A stretch of 64,000 nt of DNA from Viridibacillus arenosi (GCF_001955655.1 NZ_MSPW01000001.1:186001-250000), one strand, 5' to 3'. Numbered from the stretch's first letter, positions 54,837 through 63,420 are shown. Made by a program: numbers and translations. The notes: a model not told the origin generated them from the letters alone.

Positions 54837-54907
54837 ATCAATATGTCTATATTTCAATAGAGTTGGCAATAATCCCTTTATTAATGAATTATTAGGAGGT
54901 ATAAACA

Positions 54908-55099
54908 ATGTTACTTTCAAAAGCATGGGAGGCATTTGAATCAGACAAGCGAATTGAAGGTTTTTCCCCACAGACATTAAAAGCTTATCGACTCCAAATG
55001 ATAACTGCGGAAGGAAGCGCCATTTTGAAAATGGAACAAAACAGGTTATTGCATATTTTATCCCTGTACGAAGGAAGTGAATCGAATGAAGAAATTTAA
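54908..55099 (+). pseudogene. Chimeric remnant: tyrosine-recombinase N-terminus fused to PadR C-terminal tail
   Basis: After AGGAGGTATAAACA an ATG opens 63 codons. The first 30 (LLSKAWEAFESDKRIEGFSP and QTLKAYRLQ) look like the SAM-like N-terminal domain of a phage-type integrase. The rest (ITAEGSAILKMEQNRLLHIL and SLYEGSES) looks like the end of a PadR regulator. The join suggests a deletion that removed most of both genes. The frame ends inside the following DUF2812 gene, as in intact PadR-DUF2812 operons. Confidence 0.55.
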
Positions 55100-55655
55100 A
55101 ATATTTTTTGATATCGAAAAAGAGGAGCGATGGCTGAATGAGCAATTACAAAAAGGCTATCGTTGTACAAATATTAGTGAATTATGAATATACACTTTCG
55201 AAAAAACCGACAAGAGATATGTGATGCGACTGGATTATCAAGATTATTTATCAAAGAAAAAGCTTAAAGATTACAAAGGGATATACGAAGACTTCGGTTG
55301 GAATTATATAAATGACTCCTGGCTTGGTGGAACTCGATATTGGCAAAAAGAAGATGATGATCAAAATGAAATCTCCTCGGATCGCCAATCAAAGAGCAAT
55401 TATTATAAAAGATTGCTGGTTTATTCATCTGGCTTAGGTATACTGTTATTGCCTTTTTCTTATATGTTTTACAAGGATTCAGGTTTATATTTAGCTGAAG
55501 GTCTTTGGAGTATGACAGGTGCATTATTTTGGAAAGCATTTTTATTTGAAACTCCATTTGCCCTTTTGAGGTCGCTTCCCACCCTTATGATTGTTTTCTG
55601 TGGTATCAGTTTCTATAAAACTTATCGAAAGTATTCAATATTAAAAGAAAAATAA
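55086..55655 (+). pseudogene. DUF2812-family membrane protein gene with an in-frame TGA
   Basis: The ATG at 55086 begins KKFKIFFDIEKEERWLNEQL and QKGYRCTNISEL, then hits TGA at 55185-55187. The same frame continues at once as IYTFEKTDKRYVMRLDYQDY, which is the expected DUF2812 sequence. Two transmembrane helices follow (LLVYSSGLGILLLPFSYMFY; SLPTLMIVFCGISFYKTYRK). An internal start near 55221 could make a shortened protein. DUF2812 genes usually follow a PadR regulator, whose tail is found just upstream. A single substitution explains the stop. Confidence 0.7.
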
Positions 55656-56229
55656 TGCGAGGAGGTTAATTATGAACTTTTTTTAATTCAAAGAAGTAAT
55701 TGAGGATAATGTATCTACCACAGTCGGGCGCTTTAATTGAGTAAGGTTCACAAAAATTATCAAACTTTTTTTAAAAAGGATGATTCAATTTAATATAGAA
55801 AAAGCGTGTTTTGTTCAGTCTTTTTTTCAAAACACGCTTTTTCTATTCGCTCTTTTATCAAGGTTTATTAAGTTAATTTAATCAAACTTTATTCAAAAGC
55901 TACATAATACTGTTTTAATACTCGAATCTTCATCTCGTCGGAAAGTTATACAGAAAGGGTCTATATGTGCCCTGTGCCGTGGCAATGAATTGTTTATGTA
56001 GATGTAATATGATAGAAGAAAAAATTCGATAGTTCCTTTTCAATTTCATTGCTATCTTTAATCAATTGTTGCGTAAACCCCACCAAATTGTAGCTTCTTT
56101 TTTATTCTTTAAGTCCTAAAGTGATTTTATTGCTGTATACTATATACTTGAAATATTTTATTTGTAATTTTAAATTTTTTTTAAAATAGACGCAGAGTTT
56201 TATTAATATCATGAGGGGAGGAAAAATTA
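55656..56229. other. 570-base region before the XRE gene
   Basis: It contains a type 2 repeat unit near 55716-55748 (CAGTCGGGCGCTTTAATTG) and a strong terminator at 55799-55842. No gene is seen. Confidence 0.5.
55799..55842. terminator. Strong bidirectional terminator
   Basis: Perfect 15-base arms AAAAAGCGTGTTTTG and CAAAACACGCTTTTT surround a T-rich loop. Confidence 0.85.
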
Positions 56230-56613
56230 ATGACTTTCAGTGAACGATTGCGAGAGTTGAGATTAAAAAAAGATTTAACTCAACGAGAAATGGCTGAATT
56301 ATTAGAAACAACTCGACAGAATTATAATAGCATAGAAAATGGTAAAATTGAAACCTCCCACAGCGCTACAGTAAAGTTGGCAAAATTCTTTAATGTATCT
56401 ACTGACTTTTTATTATGTGCAACGGATGTTCCTTATCCGTTTGCATTAGAAGAACAGTTCTTTTTAGAAAATTTACTTAACAAGGAGCTTCGTCTTTGGT
56501 TTGTAGAAGAATTGTCGCAATCTACACCACAAAACATTATGAAGTTAAAAGGTATTTGGGATATTGTTAACGATACGAGTTATGGAGTACATAAAAGAAA
56601 TGAAGAGACTTGA
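56230..56613 (+). CDS. XRE-family transcriptional regulator
   Basis: This 127-residue protein has a Cro/CI helix-turn-helix: MTFSERLRELRLKKDLTQRE, MAELLETTRQNYNSIENGKI and a VKLAKFFNVSTDFLLC end. A helical C-terminal half follows (EQFFLENLLNKELRLWFVEELSQSTPQNIMKLKGIWDIV). The organisation resembles small phage-type or SinR-like repressors. The ATG at 56230 follows GAGGGGAGGA. An IS3 end lies right after its stop. Confidence 0.88.
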   Translation: MTFSERLRELRLKKDLTQREMAELLETTRQNYNSIENGKIETSHSATVKLAKFFNVSTDFLLCATDVPYPFALEEQFFLENLLNKELRLWFVEELSQSTPQNIMKLKGIWDIVNDTSYGVHKRNEET

Positions 56614-56632
56614 TTGGTGAATTCATTGTACA

Positions 56633-56692
56633 AGTGAAACTAAACAACCAGTCGTCGGTACAATACTGACAACTGGTTGAATAAATGCTTGT
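56633..56692 (+). mobile_element. Right-end scrap of the same IS3-family element
   Basis: AACAACCAGTCGTCGGTACA and ACAACTGGTTGAATAAATGC match the right end of the remnant at 45432-45490 with few differences. No transposase code remains. Confidence 0.75.
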
Positions 56693-56735
56693 ACTACTTT
56701 TTCTAGATTATTTTATCTTTAGATTCATTGTTACA

Positions 56736-57059
56736 TTAGTCTTGCATAGCACAGTTGCCAGAGCAGTATACATATCCTTCGTAGCGTGCAAGATACTGTG
56801 GGTTGCCCCCAAGAACCCAATATTTAAAATTCAACGTGCCCTTCCAACCTAACCGGTCATAATAAAAAGTAGAATATGGTTTTGAAAGATCTTTAATTGT
56901 AATATCTACCTTCACATATTTAGAATGTGCTACTGTGCTCGTTGCTTTTTCCTCCAAATTAGTAGGTGTGAATGTATGGCCATTAGCGGCTAATGTCACA
57001 CCGGATGAAGCGATTAAAACCAAACAACAAACAATTAAACTACCAAATATTTTCTTCAT
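56736..57059 (-). CDS. Small secreted protein of unknown family
   Basis: This 107-residue protein has a clear signal peptide (MKKIFGSLIVCCLVLIASSG then VTLAA) and a mature domain with SKYVKVDITIKDLSKPYSTF and YYDRLGWKGTLNFKYWVLGG. It ends CSGNCAMQD, whose two cysteines could form a disulfide. The ATG at 57059 follows GGGAGGGAT. The family is not recognised; it could be a secreted peptide or inhibitor, but no immunity or export gene is adjacent. Confidence 0.7.
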   Translation of the reverse strand: MKKIFGSLIVCCLVLIASSGVTLAANGHTFTPTNLEEKATSTVAHSKYVKVDITIKDLSKPYSTFYYDRLGWKGTLNFKYWVLGGNPQYLARYEGYVYCSGNCAMQD

Positions 57060-57167
57060 AAATATCCCTCCCGGAATTTTCAGTAAATTCAAAAAAGATA
57101 CCATTCTAGTTGTTTTATGTCAAATTATAACTTTATTTATGATATTATGAAATTTAATTGTACAAAC

Positions 57168-58982
57168 TTACTTCTTCTTTAATTGGCTTAGGACATTTGC
57201 AAATTGTTTTGAATTCTCTGCTCGGATGAAGTTATTAAACGGATTACCCTGCCCCTGAATACGCTCTATAACCGCAGGAATAGTAAACATTGTTGGTGTT
57301 AACGAATCATTGACTTCTTCCCAATCTAGCGGTGTTGAGATTAATCCTTTTTCATTCCCTCTAGGAGAATAAGGAGCGGCTAACGTATTACCCGTTTTAT
57401 GCTGAACATAGTCGAGATATAATCTGTTATTCCGATTCTTCTTTAGTCGTTCAGTGGTATACCATCGTGGCTCTTGCTCACATAAAAACTCGGAAAAAAT
57501 GTGTGTATCATCATAAGTAAACATATCAAAGGGTAATGGTATATAAACGTGTATACCCTTCCCTCCTGAAGTTTTTGGGAATGACTGAAGTCCAAGCTGA
57601 TTGAATATAGTTTTTAAGCGTAGTGCGGCTTCTGTTGCTATAGAGAACTCATTTAAAGAAGGTGGATCTAAATCAAAGACAATTTCCGTAGGTTTATTTG
57701 TATTAATCGTATTAAAAGGTATGTGAAACTCTATAGCTAGTTGATTTCCAAGCCATAATAGTGTTTCAAGGTCATTGCAAATAATATAATTCTTACCGCG
57801 AATTTGTTTTGTAGTCACAAAATCAGGAACGTAGTCAGGACTATTTTTTTGATAAAAACTCTCTCCAGGTACTCCATGCGGGTAACGGATAACTGTAAGT
57901 AAACGATCGCGTAGAAATGGCAGCATATATGGCGCTACATGTTGTAGATATAATAAGTAATCATCCTTTTGTATGTTACTTGCTGGCCAAATTGGTTTAT
58001 CTGGATGTGTTACCTCTAATGTATGAAGAAGCGGATTTAATTGTCGTTGCATGTTCTGCCAGCTGCAATCCTCCGGTTGTTTATCAAAGTTGAACTTATA
58101 GAATCGAGGTTCTCTCAATTTACCAAAAGCAAAATCTATACAAGCCACCTCTACACAAATACTTGCATCAATGCTTAAAATATCTTCAGTTATTTTCTTT
58201 CCATTCTTAATAAAGAGCGTTACTAGCGTATTAAACTCTTCTTCACTGAGCCCGTGACGGAAAGATACAACTTCTATAAGGACATCGTTTTTATAGACTG
58301 CTCCATGAAAAAAACCATTTTCCTTATTATATTTTGTAAGTATGACACTAACGTATCTCCAATTTTTAATTTTGACCCAATTGGGTGACCGTGTATCACT
58401 CTTCCACTGACTTAACTCCCTCTTGGCCACTATTCCCTCACCGTTATAATCCTTCACTAAATTATATAACTTTTGACTATCTTCAAAAACCTCAACCAGT
58501 TGCATTCGACATTTATCGACATAATTTGTAGTGAGAGGAAGTTCTAATCCTTTAAAGAGATTACTTAATTTTTCTTTTCTATCCGTATATTCTTGATTTG
58601 TGATGCTGTCTCCCTTTTCTTTCATGTAATCAAAAACTACATAATGACAAGGAAATGAGCTTGCATGCTGTTTTATCGTACTTTGACTCCTCATTCTTCC
58701 CCTGGTTTGAACAACAGAAAAATTACTTTGGAAGTTATTCATTAAATAAACTAGCTCCCCATCCAGCATTAATGGTAAATACGGTTTGATACGATCACTT
58801 ATCTCATTACAAAAGCTTATGATTTCAGGGAATTTAGCGTTTAGTATGTTTCCGTTTCTGCTCTTTAAGATAGGTTCGTCCACCCATTCTAATACGCATC
58901 GGAAACCATCATATTTTCCTTCGAAGCGCCATTCAGTCGATATTGGAATTTCATCTGCTGCTGTAAGTAACATAGGCTTCAA
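57168..58982 (-). CDS. ligD: ATP-dependent DNA ligase LigD (ligase plus polymerase domains)
   Basis: This 604-residue protein has an N-terminal ATP-dependent ligase domain with the adenylated Lys23 in FEGKYDGFR, DGELV, and motif V WVKIKNW. A C-terminal LigD polymerase/primase domain follows with VFDLDPP, SFPKTSGGKGIHVYIPL and RLYLDYVQH. The order ligase-polymerase without a nuclease domain is that of Bacillus YkoU. It acts in non-homologous end joining, probably in spores. ku (ykoV) is not beside it and I see no Ku gene in the window. The ATG at 58982 begins MKPMLLTAADEIP. Confidence 0.95.
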   Translation of the reverse strand: MKPMLLTAADEIPISTEWRFEGKYDGFRCVLEWVDEPILKSRNGNILNAKFPEIISFCNEISDRIKPYLPLMLDGELVYLMNNFQSNFSVVQTRGRMRSQSTIKQHASSFPCHYVVFDYMKEKGDSITNQEYTDRKEKLSNLFKGLELPLTTNYVDKCRMQLVEVFEDSQKLYNLVKDYNGEGIVAKRELSQWKSDTRSPNWVKIKNWRYVSVILTKYNKENGFFHGAVYKNDVLIEVVSFRHGLSEEEFNTLVTLFIKNGKKITEDILSIDASICVEVACIDFAFGKLREPRFYKFNFDKQPEDCSWQNMQRQLNPLLHTLEVTHPDKPIWPASNIQKDDYLLYLQHVAPYMLPFLRDRLLTVIRYPHGVPGESFYQKNSPDYVPDFVTTKQIRGKNYIICNDLETLLWLGNQLAIEFHIPFNTINTNKPTEIVFDLDPPSLNEFSIATEAALRLKTIFNQLGLQSFPKTSGGKGIHVYIPLPFDMFTYDDTHIFSEFLCEQEPRWYTTERLKKNRNNRLYLDYVQHKTGNTLAAPYSPRGNEKGLISTPLDWEEVNDSLTPTMFTIPAVIERIQGQGNPFNNFIRAENSKQFANVLSQLKKK

Positions 58983-59133
58983 ATTACCAACCTCTTTCGA
59001 TCATATTCATTCGTATCTTTTGACTATTTCAGTTATTGATACATAAAAGAAGGCGAAATATTACATAGTAGAGAACTGAATATAGGGTAAATAGTATAAT
59101 AAAATAAAATAAAACCTTATATTTAGAGGGTTT

Positions 59134-59159
59134 AAGTTTGATTATATATAATCAAACTT
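59134..59159. repeat. 26-base perfect palindrome upstream of ligD
   Basis: AAGTTTGATTATA pairs exactly with TATAATCAAACTT with no loop. The half ATCAAACTT recurs just downstream at 59164-59172 and at several places near 55.7-55.9 kb. Confidence 0.7.
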
Positions 59160-59183
59160 TATAATCAAACTTTTATTGTATAT

Positions 59184-59229
59184 AAAAATACATTCATTAA
59201 ATCTTTATTGAGATAATGGATGTATTTTT
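59184..59229 (+). terminator. Hairpin with T run
   Basis: The 16-base arms starting AAAAATACAT pair with one mismatch and end in a run of seven T. Confidence 0.65.
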
Positions 59230-59302
59230 TTGTGGTCTTTTAATAAAGATTGATAATTTATAATTAAGTTTGATAAAAAACCTGTATGGAATGCTGTTTT
59301 CT

Positions 59303-59336
59303 TATTCCACAATCGGGCCATATTATTGAATAACAT
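59303..59336 (+). repeat. Palindromic repeat type 2, copy 3
   Basis: CTTATTCCACAATCGGGCC followed by ATATTATTGAATAA shares TTATTC/GAATAA arms and a CAATCGGGCC core with the unit at 53462. Confidence 0.5.
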
Positions 59337-59374
59337 TCTTTTATGAAAGGTTACCTTACAATGATTAAAATACT

Positions 59375-59494
59375 ATGACAGATGAAAAGAAAAAGAAACT
59401 ACTAGAAGGCGTTCGTGCTGAATCAGAGAAGTATGGATTTCCTACTATAACTAAAAATAAAAAGAAGAGAACAAACAAGGACCAAGATAGCTGA
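59375..59494 (+). CDS. Possible 39-residue basic peptide
   Basis: An ATG at 59375 opens MTDEKKKKLLEGVRAESEKY, GFPTITKNKKKRTNKDQDS. The sequence is highly charged. No clear ribosome binding site precedes it, but a proper terminator overlaps its end, which supports expression of something here. The function is unknown. Confidence 0.4.
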   Translation: MTDEKKKKLLEGVRAESEKYGFPTITKNKKKRTNKDQDS

Positions 59495-59511
59495 ATGCTC
59501 TCCTGGTCCTT
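59477..59511 (+). terminator. Terminator after the 39-residue ORF
   Basis: AAGGACCA and TGGTCCTT arms are followed by TTCTTATTT. Confidence 0.7.
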
Positions 59512-59758
59512 TTCTTATTTATCTATTTTGAGTAAAGCCTTTTCCATTTGACTCTCATTTTTGTACCCAATATACATCATTAAAGCATTTAATGGGCTAA
59601 TTAAAAGTTTTTATTGATAATGATACCCTTCTATTCCTATTTGAGATACGTCATAACCATTTAGTTATATACCTTATGTGAAAAATATATTTCAGTAATG
59701 AACGGATGTAACATACTATTAATGACATATTAAAAATAATAACGCGGAGGCTTTTATT

Positions 59759-60658
59759 ATGATTAAAGTTCTGTTAGGCATTACTTCTGTTACTCTCATT
59801 TGGGGATATACATGGGTTACAATGAAAATAGCCATAAGTGACATACCCCCATTTTTATTTACCTCTTTGCGTTTATTAATAGGGGCGATTGCTTTATTTA
59901 TCATCCTCCTAGTACAAAGAAAAAGGCTCTCTATAGGTAAAGGTAATTTTAAAACCTATCTGGTAATGAGCTTATTAATGCCTTTAGGCTATATGGGAAT
60001 AATGACTTATGGTATGCAATTTGTAGATTCAGGGAAATCTTCTGTTTTGGTGTACACAATGCCTATATTTGTCACCATTATTAGTCATTTTAAATTAAAT
60101 GATAAAATTAATATGTATAAAATGATTGGATTGATATTTGGTCTAATCGGCCTTTTATTTATTTTAGGAATAGAATTTATTAATTTCGATAAAAAAGTAG
60201 TATTTGGAGAGTTATTATTATTAATTTCGGCTTTTAGTTGGGCATCAGCAAATGTTTATAACAAACTAAACTCCAAAAATAAAGACATCATTCATATGAC
60301 TGCCTGGCAACTTATTATGGGAGCAATATTTTTATTCATTCTCTCTTTAATATTAGAACCAAACCCTTCAATCCAGTGGTCTAATGAAGCAATTTTATCA
60401 ACATTATTTAATGGTTTATTTTCTACTGCCTTTACATTTGTAGTTTGGTATTGGGTACTAAATAAAATGGATGCTTCGAAAGCATCTATGGCATTAATGT
60501 TTGTTCCTATTTTAGGTCTTATATTCGGATGGCTACAACTTGGGGAGAAGATAACATTTAATATTATTATCGGAGCATTTTTTATATGTACTAGCATTTT
60601 TATGAATACCTATAGGTTTAAAAGAACTTCAATAAAAAAACTAAAAAAAGTGTCTTGA
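59759..60658 (+). CDS. EamA/DMT-family transporter (second copy)
   Basis: This 299-residue protein has ten transmembrane helices with two EamA modules: SVTLIWGYTWVTMKIAISDIPPFLFTSLRLLIGAIALFIIL and ISAFSWASANVYNKLNSKNKDIIHMTAWQLIMGA. It has the family end KASMALMFVPILGLIFGWLQLGEKITFNIIIGAFFICTSIFM. It is more like YvbV/RhaT-type exporters than the copy at 49877. The substrate is unknown. The ATG at 59759 follows GCGGAGG. Confidence 0.88.
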   Translation: MIKVLLGITSVTLIWGYTWVTMKIAISDIPPFLFTSLRLLIGAIALFIILLVQRKRLSIGKGNFKTYLVMSLLMPLGYMGIMTYGMQFVDSGKSSVLVYTMPIFVTIISHFKLNDKINMYKMIGLIFGLIGLLFILGIEFINFDKKVVFGELLLLISAFSWASANVYNKLNSKNKDIIHMTAWQLIMGAIFLFILSLILEPNPSIQWSNEAILSTLFNGLFSTAFTFVVWYWVLNKMDASKASMALMFVPILGLIFGWLQLGEKITFNIIIGAFFICTSIFMNTYRFKRTSIKKLKKVS

Positions 60659-60812
60659 AAATGTTAGCTATCACCACACATTACTAATATATATATAAAT
60701 TCTTACTTTTAAAATTTCAATTCGAATTGAAGAAGGGAAAGATAAATGGGTAGATAAAGTGAAAACAAGAACTAAAAATCGCTTAATTCAAGAGCTATAG
60801 GGAGATGTTAAT

Positions 60813-61793
60813 ATGAAAGGTGTTATAGTAAAAAAAGCAGGTGGTCCAAATCAACTTGAACTTGTTGACCTACCAAATCCCCAACCTGGAGAGGGAGAAT
60901 TGCTTATAAGAGTTCATGCAGCAGCGGTAAATCGCACAGATATATTAACGCGTGAAGGGAAAATGGGATATTTAACAAATCCTATCTTAGGCATTGAAAT
61001 TGCTGGTACAGTGGTCCAAGTCAACGGTGAGAGTTCATTTTCTATAGGTGATAGGGTAATGGGTCTCGTCAACGGCGGTGGTTACGGTGAGTATGTAGTC
61101 ATGCCAGCTAATCGGGCTATGAAAATTCCTAAGTCTTTATCGTTTGAAGAAGCGGCCGCCATTCCTGAAGTATTCCTAACTGCTTACCAAACGTTATTTT
61201 GGATCGGTAAGCTTCAAAAACAAGAAACCGTCCTAATTCATGCAGGTGCAAGTGGAGTTGGGACAGCAGCTATTCAACTGGCAAAAAAACTTTGCGACGC
61301 GAAGATTATCGTTACTGCTGGTTCTAAAAGAAAGCTTGCCTTCTGCCAAGAACTTGGTGCTGATGTACTTATAAATTACAAGGAGCAGTCATTCGTCGAA
61401 GAGATACTAAAAGCCACTAATGGTAGGGGTGTAGACTTGATTTTAGACTTTATCGGCGCTGATTATTGGGAGAAAAACCTCGCAAGCATTAAAGTAGAAG
61501 GTCGGTGGGTCCTTATTGGTATACTGGGCGGAAGTGAATTGGAAAAGATAGACCTATTTACCTTGATGTCAAAGTGCATCCAATTAACAGGGACATTACT
61601 AACCCCAAGAAGTGATGAATACAAAGCTCTTTTAACCCATGACTTTGCTGAAATCGTAACACCTTATTTAGAACGCGGAGAAATAAGGCCTATTATTGAC
61701 ACGACGTTTTCTATCGAAACGGTAGGAAAAGCTCACACGCATATGGAAGAGAATCAGAATATTGGGAAAATTATACTTAAAGTTAAGGAGTAA
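60813..61793 (+). CDS. NAD(P)H:quinone oxidoreductase (PIG3/QOR-type, MDR family)
   Basis: This 326-residue medium-chain dehydrogenase/reductase lacks zinc ligands. It has the N-terminal catalytic domain (LLIRVHAAAVNRTDILTREG, LGIEIAGTVVQV, GYGEYVVMPANRAM), the linker IPEVFLTAYQTLF typical of the PIG3 group, and a Rossmann motif (VLIHAGASGVGTAAIQLAK). It probably reduces quinones with NADPH. The ATG at 60813 follows GGGAGATG. Confidence 0.88.
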   Translation: MKGVIVKKAGGPNQLELVDLPNPQPGEGELLIRVHAAAVNRTDILTREGKMGYLTNPILGIEIAGTVVQVNGESSFSIGDRVMGLVNGGGYGEYVVMPANRAMKIPKSLSFEEAAAIPEVFLTAYQTLFWIGKLQKQETVLIHAGASGVGTAAIQLAKKLCDAKIIVTAGSKRKLAFCQELGADVLINYKEQSFVEEILKATNGRGVDLILDFIGADYWEKNLASIKVEGRWVLIGILGGSELEKIDLFTLMSKCIQLTGTLLTPRSDEYKALLTHDFAEIVTPYLERGEIRPIIDTTFSIETVGKAHTHMEENQNIGKIILKVKE

Positions 61794-61866
61794 CTTTCCA
61801 AGGTTTGGGAGCAAAAAAAATTTGACAAACAAACCATTTACAAATCTAAGGCTCGCGGAGGAAAAA

Positions 61867-62079
61867 ATGACCTGGGGAGGTACAGAAGTACCCTCCAGTT
61901 ATTTTGCAGCCGGAGAAAACACAAATTTCCGCGAAACAAGAACCACAACCGGAGGTCGTCGCATGGAACATTGGCCTATGTATAAGTGTGCTCCCTTCGG
62001 TAAAACTAATTCCCTCAATCCGATCAAGTTTGATGCGGATTTTAACTGCTTTTTCGAAGTGAAAATCGAGCGTGAATAG
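61867..62079 (+). CDS. Unrecognised 70-residue ORF in a GC-rich patch
   Basis: After CGCGGAGGAAAAA an ATG opens MTWGGTEVPSSYFAAGENTN, FRETRTTTGGRRMEHWPMYK, CAPFGKTNSLNPIKFDADFN and CFFEVKIERE. The base composition is visibly richer in G and C than the neighbours, and this continues to about 62160 beyond the stop. The ribosome binding site is good. I do not recognise the protein. It could be a transferred gene fragment or part of a structured RNA locus. Confidence 0.4.
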   Translation: MTWGGTEVPSSYFAAGENTNFRETRTTTGGRRMEHWPMYKCAPFGKTNSLNPIKFDADFNCFFEVKIERE

Positions 62080-62276
62080 AGTGAGGGAGCGGAGACTCGC
62101 TGCCAATCGAACCTTGGAATAACGGAGCCGTCCCCGGGGTCTTGTGGGGTTCCTTCGCCTGATTACAAGGAAAGGTCTAAATAGGAATCTGTGGAAAGGT
62201 GTTCAAAGAAGAAAACGCGTGGGTTTCCATGATTTCCTTCGTTAAAACCCTTTCCTGTTTGTTGCATTTTTACTTT

Positions 62277-63182
62277 TTAGTTAATATCTTGATCAGAAAA
62301 AGTTTCAGATTTATGAAATTGATTCATGATGTTTATAAATTCTTTTGTAGCAGGTGTTACTTCATCAAATGAGTGTGCAATTATACCGACATCACGAGTT
62401 ATCTTTGGATTAATATCCTTTACGAGTAAATTATGAGCTACAGAAGAAAGTGTAAAGTTTGAAGTAACACCTATACCTAAATTATTTTTGACCATAGTAA
62501 TTAAAGTTTCGACATTTTGGACTGTTAGATTCTCTTTAAATTCAATATTATTTTTTTGAAACATGTTTGATATAGCGGTTTCATGTCCTCCTTTGCAAAA
62601 AATAATTTCATTACAATATTTTACCAGATCAACGTTTTTTTCTTGACTTAATTGATGATTATGAGGAAGTATTGCGACCATATAATCATGGTAGAGTATT
62701 TCAAATTCATATGGATCAAAGGGAGATATACTAATCCCTATATCAACAGTTCGATCCTTCACCCATTCTTTTATTTGATTTGAGGTTCCTTCTGCTAATT
62801 CTATATTTACAAGTGGATATTTCGACATGAATAATGCGATGGGCTCAGGTAGAATATTTGTTGATGCAGCAGGAACAGAGCCAATCTTAACCTTACCACT
62901 GAGAAGTTTATTTTCCCGATTAGCAACTTGATATATTTTATTCTCAATACCTTTCAATTGTCTCGCTAATATAAGAATTTCTTTTCCCACTTCAGTGAGC
63001 GTTAGTCCATTTTTCTTATCCCTATTAAACAATTTAATATTCAGGGATTCCTCTAAATTTTTTACCGCCTTACTGACTGCTGGCTGTGAAATAAATAACT
63101 CTTTAGACGCCTCTGTAATATTCATTTTTTCTGCGACTTTCAAAAATATTTGAAGGTTATTCAAATTTATATTCATAACCAA
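62277..63182 (-). CDS. LysR-family transcriptional regulator
   Basis: This is a 301-residue LTTR. The N-terminal helix-turn-helix is LQIFLKVAEKMNITEASKEL with FISQPAVSKAVKNLEESLNI. An effector domain of two lobes follows (KVKIGSVPAASTNILPEPIALFMSKYPLVNIELAEG; LLVKDINPKITRDVGIIAH). The TTG at 63182 is nine bases after AGGAGGT; the ATG two codons inside is a less well-spaced alternative. No divergent target gene is present: the upstream side holds only IS and repeat scraps, so its regulon may have been lost or lie elsewhere. Confidence 0.9.
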   Translation of the reverse strand: MVMNINLNNLQIFLKVAEKMNITEASKELFISQPAVSKAVKNLEESLNIKLFNRDKKNGLTLTEVGKEILILARQLKGIENKIYQVANRENKLLSGKVKIGSVPAASTNILPEPIALFMSKYPLVNIELAEGTSNQIKEWVKDRTVDIGISISPFDPYEFEILYHDYMVAILPHNHQLSQEKNVDLVKYCNEIIFCKGGHETAISNMFQKNNIEFKENLTVQNVETLITMVKNNLGIGVTSNFTLSSVAHNLLVKDINPKITRDVGIIAHSFDEVTPATKEFINIMNQFHKSETFSDQDIN

Positions 63183-63291
63183 TTAGTTATACCTCCTATG
63201 TTAAGAGAATATCCCTTTAAATAGATATATAATGGTGTTTATGTGTGGCTTGATTTAAATTGCTAAGGTATTTAATTTTTGCACACAATAA

Positions 63292-63337
63292 TATCATGAG
63301 CATGTCCCGTAAAGGTACGCCCGCTGATAATGCCCCC
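63292..63337 (+). mobile_element. Internal scrap of the IS3-family transposase
   Basis: ATCATGAGCATGTCCCGTAA and AGGTACGCCCGCTGATAATG with CCCCC match the SMSRKGTPADNAP-coding part of the remnant near 45258-45305. It covers only the stretch before the catalytic Glu. Confidence 0.8.
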
Positions 63338-63339
63338 AA

Positions 63340-63420
63340 TTTGACGTCCAAAAAGACTTCTTCCTTGTCTTTTACAATAGCGAGTATTTATTATTTTTAG
63401 TAAGTGAATACGACGTCAAA
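63340..63420. repeat. Inverted repeat pair TTTGACGTC/GACGTCAAA
   Basis: Perfect nine-base arms lie 63 bases apart, directly next to the IS scrap. The inside holds a smaller AAAAGAC/GTCTTTT hairpin. Confidence 0.5.

Larger units (their letters stand above)
58983..59374. other. Upstream region of ligD with several palindromes
   Basis: It contains the perfect palindrome at 59134-59159, a long hairpin at 59184-59229 and a type 2 repeat at 59303-59336. No gene is seen. Confidence 0.5.

Noticed and set aside
54798-55145. 115-codon minus-strand ORF
   Set aside because: It is antisense to the integrase/PadR remnant and repeat copy K, with no start signal.
60695-60800. Short coding-like tail RIEEGKDKWVDKVKTRTKN before the quinone oxidoreductase
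   Set aside because: Only about 30 codons are open, there is no start, and the family cannot be judged; it may be a gene remnant but the evidence is too weak.
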